Assembly: GCA_902702965.1 (NCBI GenBank)
Contig: CACRXP010000164.1
Coordinates: forward strand, 801,698 to 865,697
Length of the DNA: 64,000 bases
Direction of reading: 5' to 3'
From: Spirometra erinaceieuropaei
Lineage: Eukaryota > Platyhelminthes > Cestoda > Diphyllobothriidea > Diphyllobothriidae
A program made the position numbers and the translations under genes. The notes beneath the pieces were generated by a model. It made no database searches. It was not told the origin of the DNA and was given only the letters and a program-made list of their open reading frames with translations. Positions within the stretch are counted from its first letter, which is position 1. Each line of letters begins with the position of its first letter. Of this stretch, positions 45,910-59,334 are shown one piece after another.

Positions 45910-46350
45910 CTGGTTAGATTTTTCTCGTCCGGACTAATGTCCCGATTTGTCCAGCATCGTTGCCTTGCTCGCAACCGCACCGTATCTGGTAGACAACTCC
46001 AGACGTTTCCTGCCACGGCAGGGGGCCTTTCAATTTCATGACCTGGCGTCTGATTGTTGCCTTCGGTCTATGTGAAACTCTATCATCGAGGGGTATGAGA
46101 AGCCGGCTGGCGTTCCTCACGTATGGAAGCGCTTGCCGAAATCTCGAGCCGGTAGAACTTCTCCTTTCATCGCGTTTCCGCATGCGCCGGCAGTCAAAAT
46201 TGCTCGGGTGCCATTCGTAATAATTACGCCTCGATGATATTGTAATTTGGCAGCCTTGTCTTTAGGTTCACTGTAATGCACCTTCCTATGATGATAGGTT
46301 CGAGTAATAATCCGAAACCTCAGACAAGTAAACAACTCGGTCGAGTGACC
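45910..46350 (-). pseudogene. Penelope-like element fragment spanning the start of the GIY-YIG domain, broken
   Basis: Read from 46350 downward: RTYHHRKVHYSEPKDKAAKL and QYHRGVIITNG in one frame; after a frameshift, RKRDERRSSTGSRFRQALPY. Then come SHRPKATIRRQVM, KGPLPWQETSGVVYQIRC and CEQGNDAGQIGTLVRTR. GVVYQI corresponds to the GIY motif and NDAGQIG to a damaged YIG motif, preceded by the linker that joins reverse transcriptase and endonuclease in flatworm PLEs. It stops at 45910 before the C-terminal INRH region. No reverse transcriptase YxDD is seen upstream. It appears closer to the 1-302 lineage than to the 20.8-kb one. Confidence 0.75.
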
Positions 46351-46491
46351 GCATCTTCTTCTGATCTTATTTTTACGGTACCTTTTTGTTCTTTTGCTCC
46401 AATTGTCTCTGCATCTATATCCCCGTTTGTAAACTACTCCGCTGGCGTCATAAGCATCATTTGAGTTCGTTCTTCTCCTTTGATAACTCAT

Positions 46492-49400
46492 GGGGTAACA
46501 AACGAATTTGTCAAGTCAGTTTATCACACAGGGACGGCTGCAATACTTTTTTCAAAATATATAAGACAACCCTGATTTGGTCGAAAAGTGGTACAAAACA
46601 ACACGATTTTCATACATGTTGTTTCGGACAAAGGACGATGTTTTGTGGTCAACTGATCAAAAAATAGCTAAAAAATCATAGCAAGTAAGATACCATTCTC
46701 AAGCAACAGAAGGGGGCGGTAAATCATTTCACCTTAAAAATCACTCTTTTGGTGATGGCCTTCGACTTCTGTGGTTGTCCGAAATAATTATATCGGCAAA
46801 TGAGTCAAAATGGGCATACAATGAAACAGTCGTACTCTTCGATAGGTGTTTTAATGTTAGTTTGCAACCTCGATAAGTAAAACACATCGCCAAACGTCTA
46901 TTTGCAGTATATGTCCTATCTTTCCTTGCTAGGAAAAATATTTTATAATCATCAGGGAAATAATGCCTAACGAGGGTAAACAAGCAGCGCAATAGAGACT
47001 CGTCTGCGGCTAGCATAATTGTCTGAACGCAAGGGTACGACACGACAGGCTTTAAGAACCTACAAGCATGATCCCACATTGTAGTTGCACAGCTGACTTT
47101 ATTCAGCACACGCCCTTGATTGGTGCGCACTATTAACGTTTTATAATCATTAGTAAACAAGTATATTTCACAAAGTCCTCTGCAACAATTGTCTTCGTTG
47201 AATTCACTTTTTACACAGTTTTCTTAACGAAGTTATATCAAGAGCATGCGGTAACCGGTGACGCAATGAGGCAGGGGTTTGTGAATTCCCTAGTACTCGA
47301 CTCATTTTTTAAATGTGAATAATTCATCATTTTATGCTTAAATTTGCCGATTAGCAGCATCTGCATTTAAAAATACTTTACATATTGTGAACAAATCGCA
47401 GAAAGACATTTGTTAACCCTTGATTTTCGATGGCAGTAAAATTAATAGATTAACACTAATGTGTACTGATGAACCTGCCAAAAGGTTGAAAATAGCTGTT
47501 TCAGAGATGGCTGTTTGTCCTCTAGCCCTGTCAAAACAGATTTGGCCAATCAGGCTTGGTAATTAGTAGTAAAACGTATAGGTTACTTATTTCGCCGTCT
47601 TATAGCCGCCAACATAACGACAGTTCTTCCTGGATTTCAAAAACTGCAGTCAATATGTTCGGTTGGAATTACATCAATTCCAATTAGTCCTCCAGACGCT
47701 AATTTTATTAACGCTTTTTTGTCCTGATTCCCAGCTTAGGCCGAATCACACAACGCTCCTTTACCATTATGTAACCACGAAACGTTTCTGCTGGTCAAAG
47801 TCTATTCTGGAAACAGACGACCTTTGCTAAAAATTGGAGGTATCCAGCCCAGCTGGATGCAGTAATGTGATATGTTTGCCTTTAGTCGCAAAGACAGAAT
47901 GGTGGAAACTCATCAGTCTCCACTAAAAGTGTTGGTTGCGTCGAATTTTTTTCTATAGGAACAATCCGAAAGTAACACTTCATTCGAATCTGCCCAGGGC
48001 TCAAAGGCTCATGTTAAAATTGCATCACTGTTCTTAATCTTTGTTACTGTCAGTTTTCTTCACCGGAAGATTTGTCACGTTAGCCTGCATTATCCTTTGC
48101 TGAGCATCGGGGAGTTGACTGTTAAAAGATTGCCCATCTCGGTTTCTAGTGGTTAATACCATTGCCAATCCGGATTTTCGATGACCATGTAAATAGACTA
48201 AGGCTATTGACATACGTAGAAACAACCGAAACACTAACACAAGATGTTGAATCAGCATGTCTTGTTGGTCTTAAGCAAATTTTCGGTCGTCAGAATAAAA
48301 ACTACTGACTCTCTGCCTGCCCTTAATATTAAGTAAACTTACTCTATTTACGCGGTCCTCATATGGGACTTCTTTTCTGTAACATCTTGTAAGAAACCCC
48401 AAAAGGGGACTGAGTGCTTTATGTGCAGAGCGTCCACAGAGAGTGTCTGGCCGCATTTACGGACTCTGGAGGTTTAACAGTCGAGAATATGGGGCACCTC
48501 CATTCACACGCACGGAAATGCAGTCGCTCTCATGTGCAACGAAGGAGTCATGTGAACTCCCGTAATAAGCTTTGAAAAAGCACGAGGTATTTGAGAACCT
48601 AGATATATAATGGCATAAAATTCACAATCGGGCTCAGTTGGAGGTCTTTTCGCATCATTTGATGACGTATCCACTAGTCCCAACAACACTGGTAGGCGTG
48701 TATCTCGACCTTTACAGGATAGTGTACGAGCAAATTCTCGTTTCCAAGGAGCGGAAAAAGCAAACGCCACCTGAAGAGGCAGAGGTCTTTCCCAACTGCA
48801 ATGGGGCACTATTTGACCAGTGAATTTTTGACCGTACACTAATTGGCATATTCATTTTTGGCCCTTTTCTAGTTTTCTGTGTTCACACGCAATTATGATC
48901 ACTCAATAAACTGCTTATTTCGATGTCATTCAATTGTTTTGAAGTGGGAATATTGGTTACTTGGTTATCAGCCGGCGGCAGAGAATCTGACTGCCACTCA
49001 TATAGACGAATAAAAGCATATTTACAGGAGAAAAAAATGCCTGTGAACTCTGTGCGGTTGGCATAATACGGTGTATTGATATATACGATTCGTCCCATAA
49101 AGGCAAAATTGAACGGATCGAGCAGACAGAAATAAGCTTACAAGTGTCAATCAACTCACGTTTTACATAATCGGATTCGAAACACGCTTGTAACACACAG
49201 GACAACATAATTAGCGGCAGGGCAAAACTAATCAATAAAAGCTTACTATCTCCTGTCGGACACATTGAGGTTAGCGGTTATACTGAACTGAGATCCTACA
49301 ATCATCACATGTAGTCCTTGTTGCAAGTTATGAATCTGACAAAGGGTTGGCACGGCTGAAACTGCCGTTGGTGCAACATTTGCGATGTTGTAGGGTTACC

Positions 49401-50879
49401 AGTGTAGAGTAAAAATTAATTTATTCCTGCCTGAGCGTGAAGGGCGGCAGCATTATTTAACTAAGAACGAAAATTGCTCGGATTCTCAAAAATGCTGACG
49501 AAATGATGACAGATGCTCGAGCTACTCCTTGATAAACTTATGGATAACGGCCCACGGCACAATGTAACCACTGGCGTAATACCCCTGTTAGTATGCCAAG
49601 AGTAGTTTTGTAGGAGTTGTGCCTCCAACGTTTTATTCAAATCTACCTGAGGCGTGTAAACCAGACTTTTCAGCTGCTGTGTTTCTCACTCAAAGTTTAT
49701 ATTGAAACCTATCAGAAGTAAATGAGCTAACCAAACGAGAAATTCCTTGAGACGAATATGCAACCTTCTAAAATATGCAATGGATTAGACACTTATTCAC
49801 GTGCACTGCTTTAACTGACTGCTAAGCAACCCACCTTCAATTACAGGTGAACAGATCACTTTTGATAGACGTACAGACCCTCACTGCACGCTTTACGACA
49901 CAAATAACATGAAGTTCCTGCATTCAACCATATGGCTCAAATTACCTGCATTTACCGAGTAAACATGAATGCAAGTAAACATTTTCCCTAAAGATAGCGT
50001 AGTTCTGCGCAGCCAATACGGTCTCGTGGTTTTATGTGATGGTTATACAGTTTTTCAGTAATGTCTCTCGACAGATAAGTCACCGAGGAAAGTAAGGACG
50101 GAAACAGCTGGATCCTGGATTTGTCTCTAAGCGATAGTCTACATAACTGACGTTGACATTTTTTAATAAGTATACTTTTTTCAACAAATTAGACAGCTCC
50201 CAAAAGTTGTTTATGAAGCACACATTTGTGTTGATGTAAGGAACACGTGTTTTGTTTTCAGCGAAACGCGTTCAACGACATTTCCGCATTTAATACAGAT
50301 TTTCCAGTTTCTGATCTAATTTTTAGCAGTTTCAGTGGAAAAGCTGTGGTTGCAGTTGTGTAAATCAAGGCATAGTCGATATGTTGGTCGTTTCATTCAG
50401 CTCAACTAAAGTTATACACAGGCTAACTGCGTTGATCAATTTGCTCCTGATTGTTGTTATGTCCTTGTTTTTCAGTAAATATTGGAGCCAAAAATCGGGG
50501 ACAAGATAAAACATACGCTGTCTATTTTTGAGGATAGCGCAGCTCCCAGTTATGAAAAAACTTTTTAAGGCTTTTTTATTAACATTTTGGGTTTTCACCA
50601 TACCTAATCGATGCTTATATCTGCAGATAAATGTGCAAATGCTAGTCTTAGAAAGCGCTTGAAAAGATGTGGACGCAAGCGCCGGATCAAGCGATTTATT
50701 CATCTGTCGTTTCGTGCTCATGACCAAACCCAGAATAAGAGAGACCACCAGACACGTGTAGCACATACGCATGGGGTTGCAGTATTTATGGGATATTATA
50801 AATGCCCGTATTTGGTGCTATTTCTTATTGCGATATATTAGAAAATGAGTTCAAAATGCCAGGCGAACGAAGCCTACAA
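46492..50879. other. AT-rich spacer with unassigned ATG frames
   Basis: Minus frames at 46741-47160 (139 codons) and 50365-50772 (135 codons, hydrophobic start MRMCYTCLVVSLILGLVMS) are the longest. The second crosses a good acceptor-like TTATCTGCAG on its strand, so only part could be exon. 48611-48823 plus and 48504-48839 minus are open on both strands, with AATAAA at 48905 on the plus strand. None is convincing enough to call. Confidence 0.4.
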
Positions 50880-51040
50880 AAGGGGATTAAAGGCAGAGAG
50901 AAGGAAGACTTGAATGGCCATTTCTGTGTTTGTGACGACCATCAGCAAGCCATAAAAAACACCAGGTTAGCAACCTCATAGGCCAAAAATCGCGTACCAC
51001 AACCTTATAACCACCGTGCCGCAGGCTTCTGTCACAAACG
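50880..51040 (-). mobile_element. Ribozyme repeat, degenerate copy
   Basis: GACTTGAATGGCCATTTCTG, then CGACCATCAGCAAGCC, then ATCGCGTACCACAACC and TAACCACCGTGCCGCAGGC follow the minus-strand order tail, ribozyme, tRNA head. In the ribozyme the core is CTGATGG rather than CTGANGA and stem II is disrupted. Stem I (GGCTTG/CAAGTC) still pairs, although both strands differ from the consensus. Confidence 0.6.
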
Positions 51041-51089
51041 ACTGCGTTTACTTCCGTCCGCTCTTCTGCTTTTACCCGGTCCCAGTGAA

Positions 51090-51310
51090 TGGTAAAGTCA
51101 TGACCTGACTGAAACGTGTTTGCCTTCTTTAATTTCCTCGGAAATTAAACAAGGCAAGTTAAACCAGAAAACACACGGACAAAGCTGGGGACCCACTGAC
51201 GAGCCGAACCCCTCGCAGCTGCGTCAGGCAGCGGCATAAGATCGGCGAAATACGCGTGTCTGGGCATTTAGCTAATACCTGTGTTGTTAGTACGGTAAAT
51301 CATTGAGACG
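51090..51310 (-). repeat. Dispersed repeat 'C', third copy
   Basis: Reverse complement of the 30235 copy: CCTCGCAGCTGCGTCAGGC, CATTTAGCTAATACCTGTG, TGTTAGTACGGTAAATCATTG. It abuts the degenerate ribozyme repeat at 50880. Confidence 0.75.
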
Positions 51311-54300
51311 CGTTTCTCAAAATGGTCCAAGGGACTTTCATCAATCAAGTCATTCCCAGAAAATCCTTTGATCTTTTGAATTTCGACCAGAAACTGTCAA
51401 TGTCGGCAAGTATTATTTCAGTTTATTCTTTTGAGTTAAATAACGACAGTTTTTAACAGAAAAATTGCGTTAAAATTATCAGAGACGAAATTTTACGGAT
51501 TGATACGGAAAAAAGCACAGCAAGATCAGGATAGTGGGACCAAACCCCGTTATGTTGCGAGTTTTGGCAGTCAGTTAAAACGAGTATATTGTTTTTTTGA
51601 GCATGTGTCGACTGAACATACATGTTTTTAGGAAAAATTGAGGAGATCTAGCTGTGACGATACCTCAGCATCCTCCGCTCGTCATCATTTGCCCTCACAT
51701 GAAGTTGTCTTTTACTCCGACTAAAAAAACTGCTCTGTTTTTTTGGATAACTGCATCCATTTTTTAATTATTATGGTCCAATTTAGGGCTTTGTTGTAGC
51801 ACGCAATTTCCCTGTTGTTTTTTATATGTTCAAAGTTTCCATAGTTTAAGGGATAATTTCTGGCTAGTATAATGTTTCCGACTTTTATTTATATTCTGCA
51901 ATTAGTCATCAGTGCTATTTTTCAGTCACCTTATTAGTTAAGCGGTAGTCGCCTCTTCGAGCCCCTCACACATATTCACCCCGATTTATTCGAATACGGT
52001 GACTGCGACATCTTCTAGTACAACCGAATTTCCGCCATATTCGATTGATGAATTTTTGTATTGGCTCCTTTTAGTCTCCAATCCCAAGTTATTTTCTACC
52101 GTGGCGGACCAGATGACGCTAAAGGAAAAAATCCGACATATCTTACTTAAAATTGCCAATATACAGATGTTTTTTGTCAGTAGTAATTTCGGCTTGTTGC
52201 CTTGAGTGCCCTCAATATATCTTGATCCGCATAAATTTGTCTTGCGGGGAACGTTTGCAGTGTGTATATAGCAGCTGTCATCATCGGTTCACATTGGTTG
52301 TAAAAGCTGTTTTGACCATAAAAACCTAAGAACAGAAGAATAGATGCATATTTACACTTCACCAACTAGCGGTTTGCTGAAAATTATTCAAACGGTTCGA
52401 CTTTGGAAGGCAAAGATAATCAGTTTCGATGGATGTCCACACAAAACCGATGACTGCATCTGTGTTAATAAGAAAATCTAAGTAAGTGCTTCATTAAACT
52501 GTCAGTTCAGGCTGCACGGATATCCTAAATAAGTACTCGACACACATCAAACCTAAGTCTAAGGCAGAAGGATGAAAACAGGAAAAGCACAGAGTGATAC
52601 TACTAAGCACGATTTAGTGTCGCTCGACTCCGGTAAAAATTGAATTCACTTACAAGGACAACCAGTCGCCCTGAATCCTGATATAAATGATCCATACTTT
52701 TACATCTGAGGTTATCACAAGGAAGACGTTATTTCAGAAGTGTTTTGGCGGAGGGATTGGTTTCGAGCCGTTCGAAACATTCCCAACGAAAGGCTTCTTC
52801 GAATCGTCAGCACTCCTTGCGGCAGGTCATAATCAAGGTGCTCGATTACGTCGATACTTGACCGAATTCAAAGCTCTTTCTTGTTTTCGTAATGATTTTG
52901 TTTGCTCGGGTTTACGTCCTGGCAACTATTTTCTATTTCGGTAAGATCCGAACAAATATTGCTTTACGTACTTGAACTTTGAAATTAACAACACCATAAA
53001 GCACATTATACTTTTGAATATTAGTGACAGTGGCACCTGTGAACAAGACTGTGTGAACAAAATGCCCATAAATATTGACGCAGTTTCTCAATGAAACCGG
53101 TTTTAATAAAAACAAAAAAGTGCATTAAAAACGGTGGCCTGTCAACATGCTGATCAGTTATGGGGCCGATACGAATGCCTAAAATTATCCTCCTACCGGG
53201 ATAAAAGTAAATCTTCATTCAGTGAACAGAGCCACATAAACCGCATGATCTCATTTAGTGCATTAATTCCTTCAGGTTTATTCGGTAGGAGAAAGGCACT
53301 TTTTCACAGTGCCACTCACAGGATGAGGACGCATGACTGCTCCAAAGCTCACATGGACATTCGCACAGTTATGTTTATCAGCTGAACTGTCTCTCTCAGC
53401 ATATAAACACCAGGTGTCGCCCGTTCACTCAAATCCAGTTTCTTCAAATGGTGACGCCGATTCAGCCCGTTGGGCCAACAGGAGTGTACCTTGAGCTCTA
53501 TAACCTTCTGGTAGAGTTGATTGCCAGGCGAAATGAGACGGCACGAAACCGAATTCCAGACCGTCTTGATTTTTTTTCTGACTGTCTTTGGAGGCAACCA
53601 CCATAGTCGCAACTCCTGCTAGATTAATGCTGCTACACGTGCACCTTCCTCAGCTTATGGAGGCTCCTTCCAGCCAAGACTGTCTTTTATCTTTTAATCC
53701 TTCTAAATTAACTTTTCGAAAATTAAATGATTACCATTGCTTGTGGTGTCCTATTTCTCATGTAGCGTGATTTGGGCCGGTGTGAACGTAAATCCTCCGC
53801 TTTGGGTATTTGTCCACAGTCCGTGCTTTTAGGTACGAGCAAGGAGACATAAAGAGATGATCCAGTAAATTTTATCATCCTACACCTCTCTAGACTAGAG
53901 AAAAATATGCAGGTGCTGCATGCCAAAGCATTTGATATTCAAAATACCTCGTGCATTTAGAAAAAATTCCTTAACGCACAGTGAATGCGGCTATATTTAA
54001 TCGGGCAAAATAAATGAAAATTAGACACTCAGTCGACGGAAGGCGAATAGTTCTTTGCAGGACAATTATAAACATCCGATTAGTCCTTTTGAGGGGTTGG
54101 CTAGAGGAGAATCCGTATAGACATTTTTGATCTGTTTCCTAGCTTTTCAACTTGGATCCTTTAAATGAGGATGTTTCATGACCAATTTACACGGAATTAT
54201 CAAAACTGTAATGTTTCTATTCATAAACGTATTTTAGGTAAAAATAGAACAGGGTAGGACAGATTGACGAAAAACTTAAATGGCTACCGAAGTCATCTCA

Positions 54301-55123
54301 AACAGTACGCCTCCGTAGATTTTTGAAATAAATGCAATTGATGAAATTTGCTGGGAAATTTAGACATGAATACACATAAGAAAATTTTACTTTTATTCCT
54401 CTTTACAAATTTCCCCCTCTCAGTCGATTCAAAAAAGAAAGGGTAATAGGCAGTCGCAATTATCAATCTAAACATTATTAAGCGACCTTTTACGTCATTA
54501 TTCTTTTGACAGCACGATGCAAGCGGGATAGGTAGACACATGCTGCAGGTATCAAGCGGAAATGCATTATTACGAGAACATCTTGTTCTACACACAGTGT
54601 TTGTTCTGCATTTGATACGGGGTCCTTTCTGTTTGATGATGCAATCTTTTAAAGAAATTTTAGGCAGGCGAAAACTTACCAGTCAAGTTCTTCATCGAGT
54701 TTGATCAGTTTTAAAAACAATGAAGACCTTTTTATTCGATAGGATGGCTCGCCATCATATCCTCCCAGGTATCGTATCTCTAACTTTATAGTAAAGAAGC
54801 GTAGAAAGATGAAATTATCTATTAGAAATATCATTTCCAGTTTGAATATTTGTTCTTATCCAATACAAGATTGTCAAGACCTCGGAAATTCTTTTTGTAA
54901 AACTCGTTAGCGCCTGCATGTAACAGTGAGTAAGAACTGAAAGATGGGAAAGGGCTTATCGCTTGTCATACTTTAGTCTTCGAAACCACCAAAGAAACGG
55001 CAAATAACAGCAAATATAACTGTAAAAAGTTTATTTTGACTAGGTATGGCGGGTAATTGTATTTGCTACCTTTTTAAAACAGTTGTTTACAACCAAAGTG
55101 TGAGGAAAGTTAACAGTGTTCAG
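51311..55123. other. AT-rich spacer
   Basis: Short frames only (52687-52944, 53349-53612 and others), without ATG-plus-context or domain evidence. No repeats of the window's families were matched here. Confidence 0.45.
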
Positions 55124-55283
55124 GAGAGGTATACCAAGCCAGCTTGCCTTATCTGGGCAACTACTAGCAAAACGACGGCGAGGTTTCGACACATTCTCGC
55201 TAAAGAATGTAAATCAGGCGAGATCAGATGCAGAAAATATAATTTTCAGCCTTCCTTTGATATCGAAAGCAGAAGCCCATTAC
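55124..55283 (+). CDS. Candidate internal exon, 53 codons, unknown protein
   Basis: The block is bounded by an acceptor TTAACAGTGTTCAG (AG at 55122-55123) and a very strong donor GTAAGTAA at 55284. The frame between them reads RGIPSQLALSGQLLAKRRRG, then FDTFSLKNVNQARSDAENII, then FSLPLISKAEAHY, and ends on a complete codon. The composition is that of a folded, charged protein rather than of random AT-rich sequence. A second frame (from 55046, ATG) is also open across the exon and ends a few codons after the donor. No partner exons were identified with confidence. Confidence 0.4.
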
Positions 55284-57589
55284 GTAAGTAATCACATTCT
55301 CACCTGGACATTCAAATATTCCCAAATAAAACTTTTGGGTTGACAATGCAGTTAGGCTATAAATGTCCGTTTCAACAATTGCTAATTCTGAACACCATTT
55401 TAAAAACACAGTTATCTTAGTAATGCAACGTCAACCTTTGTTCAAACAGATGATCCAGGGTACACTTTATTTGTTTTTTTCCTGCGGTTTCACTGAGAAA
55501 TGGTATTCGAAAAGCACTTTTCGGACAGAAAGGTCCTAGTGCGTAAACACACTGGGTTAAGTAAATCCTATGCCCTTTTTTAATCTTCTATTTGGCGTAC
55601 AACCAGATTATAGCTGACAATGTAGCTCATGAGCTTTCCGTCAGCTGTATGCTAATATTTCATTCGGTAATAAATATTTTAAATTCTAGGTTACATGCAC
55701 AAGGTTCGATCCGCGCAAAATGCTCGCAAAGGCTACCGCGTGATTTCATTTAGTGCAGATTGTAACGGCTGATCTCCCACTGGCCAGGACGATTAACCGT
55801 CTAACAGATCGCACACATACTCGAATAGAACACTTTTATGGAAGAATGGTCGCAGTAATTTAAAAGCACGTTCCTATCCCTTTTTGATTGTCATTAAAAC
55901 TTTCCAATGGCTCTGTTAACTGAGCCAATTACTTACACATGGAGTCCTGAGACATTTGGTTAGGCTAATCGACAGGTGTTTCGGGCTTCCGGATCATACG
56001 GGCAGTCTTCCCAACTATTTACAAAGGAGGCTGCCATGGCCGTATCTTTACGCAACTTCGACTGATCGTTCTCTCTTCCCTCTCATTCTTACTTATGCGA
56101 CATTTTCTCAAGGCACAAGCTCCCTTCTCCATATGCCTGTTATAGAGTATTTTTAATGGAAGAGGTCAGAACGCATTCCTTGTCGCGAGCTTCTGTGCAG
56201 AAAAAGGGGTTCATTTTTTTAAAAAATGCAAGCTTGCTATAGACGTCAGCATACCTTGCACGTATCAAAAACAGAGAAAACTATTACAAATAGCAAGAAA
56301 TTTAACGTGAATTGAAGAGCAAGTAAGTTTTCGGAAAGCCTTAATGTGGTCTCCGGTCCTATGCTAGTTGGTATTTGAAGCAAAAGAAAGTTTAAGTATA
56401 CTGATATAAATAGTTATTTACATCGAGATTCCTGTCTTCATTAGATTCATTTTTCTGTAGGAAGCGCAAAGACAATACAGGCAATAAAACTAATGAAGCA
56501 AGTATAGCTGATAGTTTATGATGAAAATACAAATACTGCGTGTAAGAGCGGGACCTCTTAGCTCCGGTAGTTTACACAGTTCACCATATCACCAAAAAAC
56601 TGTCAAGAAGTGATGATTTGAAAAAAGAGGGCCGATGTCTCTCGTAGGAGTTTTTGGATTTACGCTCGAACTCACCGTGAGAGCAGCAGACGCAAAAGGG
56701 ATGGAGTAATTACGTAACAACATGCCTATCGGAATTACCAACTCCGACATTCATCCCTGATGGGCATGGTTGGTGAGATTCAAAGCCAAAAATTCCTGAT
56801 CTTAAGAATTATAAAGACGATGATATGATTTGTGGCCGTGGTCAGTAACAGGTAACCAAAGAAGCTTGTCTTACGGGAATGGTTATAAAAGAGGTTATAT
56901 GGGTAGGGCCTTTGGACACACGTACAAGCACTCAGTGAAAGTAAAAATGGAAAAAATGGAATTTCATCGCGTACTTTCTAATGTTCTGGGAAGATGATTG
57001 GTAGTTAATTGCGAAAGCCCAAAAATACCGGAAATCGGTAGTCAGGAGACTTCAGACAAGTAAATAAACCGCCACAGCCCAACCAACGGAAGTTCATGTT
57101 TTTACGGAATAAGCACTTAATGGCAATTGGCCACAGGCTTTAATCGGTGGTGCAAATAACATAGGTCATAGCGAGGAACATGAAACGTTAGTTTACAGGG
57201 AGTTACGCAGATGCAAAGAATGGAGATAAGAAAGCCAAACGAGGTAAACCGAATCGCTGTGGTAAAGAATAGAAGTAAAAGTCAAGTATACTAATATAAA
57301 GAGGCATGACTTGCATGTACACGCATGGACGGATGTACTGGAAACAAGTCCTGGTAAGTGGTGAAAATCTCAGTGGAAATGTAAATGAACAAACTGGATC
57401 TAGAAGCACAGTTAAGCACTTCACCCCTGCAAACGTACATATTGACATCTGTAAACAGTCAGTAGTCTGAATAGAAGTAAGCAGCGACAAATCGTAAACT
57501 AACTTGTTTTTTTAACTCAGACCGCCAACTGAAGGAAATGTGAAACATCGGCGGCCTCAGAGGGATATATGACGGTAATTGATGAAATA
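55284..57589. other. Spacer, second member of a dispersed repeat pair
   Basis: About 56850-56960 resembles 7150-7320 (TTACGGGAATGGTT block and flanks). 56650-57590 may be the 5' flank of the Merlin copy. No terminal inverted repeat was identified by eye. Confidence 0.35.
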
Positions 57590-58360
57590 ATGAATGCACT
57601 GAACTCCGAGAAGCTGGCGCAGTATTTCCAAGACAGAAGGACTGCTGCCGACAAGTTTGAAGTGCAAATGTCCGTGGAGAATGCGACAACAAGTCCTCAG
57701 ACAGCACATAGACGATTTCGTCTTTATATGCAACCGATGTGGTAAAAAGAAGGCATTGCGGACGGGTATAATATTTCACGGCATCCATCTAACAATCAGG
57801 AAGCTTTTAAAAATCCGCATTTCGTTCATAAAAAGAGCCAAAGTGAAACAACGCCAAGTAGAATTGGAAATCTGCTACGCATTGGCAGTGCAATGGAGTA
57901 GCATATGTCGCAGATTATGTTTCCCGACCCTCCTTAACCACGCCCGACCGCTTGGCCTCCCCCGGTGCAGACTGATGGGGCACTGAAAATGCAGCACCAT
58001 AGGCAAAAAAATATAATTCTGGCTGTTCGGGATGTATGATAGGAAGCAGAAGAAAGTAGTGTTAGATCAAGTTAACGACAGAATCTGACATGCCCTAAGG
58101 CTGGTAATAACGAATTAGGTGGCGAAAGAAAGTAAGATTGTGACGGACGAACGGGGAGCCTACTCACGCCTGCCTTCTGAGGAATATGACTAGTACGCAG
58201 TAAACCACGGCAGGAATGTTTCATATTCTACTACATGCAAGCGTACAAATGTGGGTGAAGCGTATTGGAGCCGTCTAAGAAGGAGACTGCTTGAGGGACG
58301 TTCTGCGTCAGGCCGAACGATCCGAGCCTAACTTGACGAGATACAATATCGTCTAGGGTA
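57590..58360 (+). pseudogene. Merlin-superfamily DNA transposase, decayed
   Basis: Most of the similarity lies in one frame. In order: QYFQDR then, after a 1-base frameshift, LLPTSLKCKC (57642-); DDFVFICNRCGKKKALRTG; IIFHGIHLTIRKLLKI; VELEICYALAVQWSSICRR; a degenerate stretch with stops near 57984-58016; FWLFGMYDRKQKKVVLDQV; SKIVTDERGAYSRLPSEEYD; YAVNHGRNV; and TNVGEAYWSRLRRRL. The zinc-ribbon Cys pairs, the LRTGxxFxGxxL block, the second catalytic Asp (VTDERGAY) and the acidic residue of N-x2-E-x2-W are recognisable. The first Asp is only tentative (QTDG near 57970). At least five stops or frameshifts show it is dead. Merlin is a known DNA transposon class in schistosomes. Terminal repeats and target duplication were not found. 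Confidence 0.8.
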
Positions 58361-59204
58361 GGGACCAAACACCGCAGACCTAGAATAAACGCGAGAAACC
58401 TTCATATTTCGCATGCTGGAAGTGTAGCCCGTGCAGCAGCCGGACGGCGGATAAGCCGAATGGAAGGGGTACGCACCAGACGATTTTCTCAGTTGTAGGA
58501 ATTTTCACGTTTATAATGTAATTCCAAAAACTGATATCTTAATAAGATGAACTTGAACATAACTGACACAGGTGCAGGAGGCAATCATGAAGGACTGATT
58601 TAGGATGATAAGGACTGCCTGAAGCCAACAGTTCTGCCAGCGCTGGAATGCGGATGAGAGGGCGCCGCATGGATGTCGTCAATTGCGCAAAAACTTTTCT
58701 CATTTTGTTTTACACGCTCGGCGTAAGGAGCAGTATTATGAGTTTATATGAACTCTTCTTCAGCGCCTGGTCCTTGGGGCGGTTGATTGCAAGGTGATAA
58801 GCATAACACGACGAAGCCGGTAGGACAGGCCGAAGCTAAGGTTTAACTGGTGCACGAGCAAAAGCGTAATTGAAAAAAATGTCTGCTTAAACAAGTTCAG
58901 TAGCGAATCTAGTGTCGGTTGTAAGCAATATCCTTATAACGATAAATCCGGGAACTATCAATTCGGAAAAATATATGGTTCGCATGGAAACTCCAACCAA
59001 TAGACACTGCAGCTTCTAGTCTGTTATCTGACCATCTAGTCGGTATTAATTTTGACCTCTCAAAGAATTTGCGAGTCTAAGCCTTTAATGCTGATCAATC
59101 AGCTCTGATATAGACAGTGCTTAAACAGATGCGAACAACTTTCCGCCCCCTATCGGACTTCCGCGTTTTAATTTCTCTGATATCTTATTTGGCTGTCCAG
59201 CGAT
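58361..59204. other. Flank of the Merlin copy
   Basis: Likely includes the 3' non-coding part of the transposon. No second gene or repeat was recognised. Confidence 0.35.
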
Positions 59205-59334
59205 ATGCCATATCGACATCCTGATGGGTTTGAAATACATTGGGGCTATGCTCCATGATAGGTAATATTGCAACCTTAGTTAAGAAAGTTTGAAAATTTC
59301 GGTTAGCGCTTTATGAGATGGTCCATCTACTCTA
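59205..59334 (-). mobile_element. Foldback MITE, right-arm fragment
   Basis: TCGACATCCTGATGGGTTTG, then ATGATAGGTAATATTGCAAC, AATTTCGGTTAGCGC and TTATGAGATGGTCCATC align in order with the right arm of the 44147 copy. Only this arm remains, and it is diverged. Confidence 0.6.

Noticed and set aside
46741..47160. 139-codon minus-strand open frame upstream of the PLE fragment
   Set aside because: I expected reverse transcriptase motifs (such as YxDD) in this position and found none. No other family recognised.
48504..48839. Open frames on both strands, with AATAAA at 48905 on the plus strand
   Set aside because: Neither strand has an ATG with good context or a decisive splice site, and the two strands cannot be told apart by eye.
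50365..50772. 135-codon minus-strand ORF with a hydrophobic start
   Set aside because: It resembles a membrane-protein N-terminus at first, but an acceptor-like site splits it and the remainder is AT-driven, Lys/Asn/Ile-rich text.
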